DNA of 64,000 nt, from assembly GCA_020796225.1 (NCBI GenBank), contig CM036754.1:39302279-39366278 (forward strand), written 5' to 3'. Of this stretch, positions 63,725 through 64,000 are shown piece by piece. The position numbers and the translations under genes are program-made. The notes beneath the pieces are model-generated. The model did no database searches and was not told the DNA's origin. It saw only the letters and a program-made list of their open reading frames with translations. Each line of letters begins with the position of its first letter. Position 1 is the stretch's first letter. The DNA is from Arion vulgaris (Eukaryota > Mollusca > Gastropoda > Stylommatophora > Arionidae).

Positions 63725-63990
63725 GGTCCGTGTGGGGCCGGGACCTGCAAGAGAAGCAAAGAATAGTACCACTGCGACCTACAAGGTATGTTGTAAGAGG
63801 AGACTGAGGTAGAGACCTAGGAAAGAAGCTACTCTAGTAAATAAAAAGCGTCATAGAAATCGGGTGGGCTGGGCTACTTATAGGCGCATAACTAACACAA
63901 TGCACAATCGCTCTTAGGCTCAGATCCATCAGATCACACAGAGTGGTAAAAGTAGTCAATTTGGAGCGTTCAAAGAAGAAGTTGTTGTCA
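63725..63990 (+). repeat. Dispersed family C
   Basis: CCGTGTGGGGCCGGGACCTG, CTGCGACCTACAAGGTATGT, AAATCGGGTGGGCTGGGCTA, ATCGCTCTTAGGCTCAGATC, GGAGCGTTCAAAGAAGAAG. Confidence 0.85.
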
Positions 63991-64000
63991 AGTTTACTCA

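Overview
The window is animal nuclear DNA: one intron-rich host gene in a dense bed of decayed retrotransposons, SINE-like repeats, MITEs and minisatellites. There are no operons or bacterial signals. The host looks like a lophotrochozoan, probably a mollusc. This rests on the start of an 18S rRNA gene, on RNase H and RTE-type LINE proteins that resemble molluscan ones as I remember them, and on the minisatellite load. I hold the phylum loosely. HOST GENE: the right half (62271 down to 41025, minus strand) carries the last eight coding exons of alpha-(1,6)-fucosyltransferase (FUT8), found by joining short open stretches at consensus splice sites. They give about 479 codons, from the stem coiled coil to the C-terminal SH3 domain and stop. 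The N-terminal exons (cytosolic tail, membrane anchor) must lie beyond 64000. All eight exons join in phase, but exon F (47098-47243) lacks two single bases. LEFT HALF (1-41000): no host gene recognised. It holds LINE pieces on both strands: a nearly complete 3 kb LINE (8790-11775), a Penelope-like fragment nested in an RTE tail (16308-17330), a 1.6 kb LINE (17340-18940), RNase H-bearing LINE scraps, a GC-rich segment with an inverted 18S rRNA start (24587-26510), and a Tc1/mariner element with 106-bp inverted repeats inserted in a minisatellite (37846-40026). RIGHT HALF: the FUT8 introns hold a 3.4 kb RTE insertion with target duplication (42881-46284), another 2.4 kb LINE (56190-58563), several tRNA-derived SINEs and a MITE swollen by a 40-bp array. 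MINISATELLITES: some seventeen unrelated tandem arrays fill about 9 kb, roughly one seventh of the window. Several can be traced to what they grew from: a FUT8 splice acceptor plus the first 36 coding bases of exon A (about 20 copies), the acceptor of exon E, the intron end beside exon G, a MITE interior, and LINE coding sequence. This repeated growth of arrays out of functional sequence, including splice acceptors, is the most unusual property of the window.
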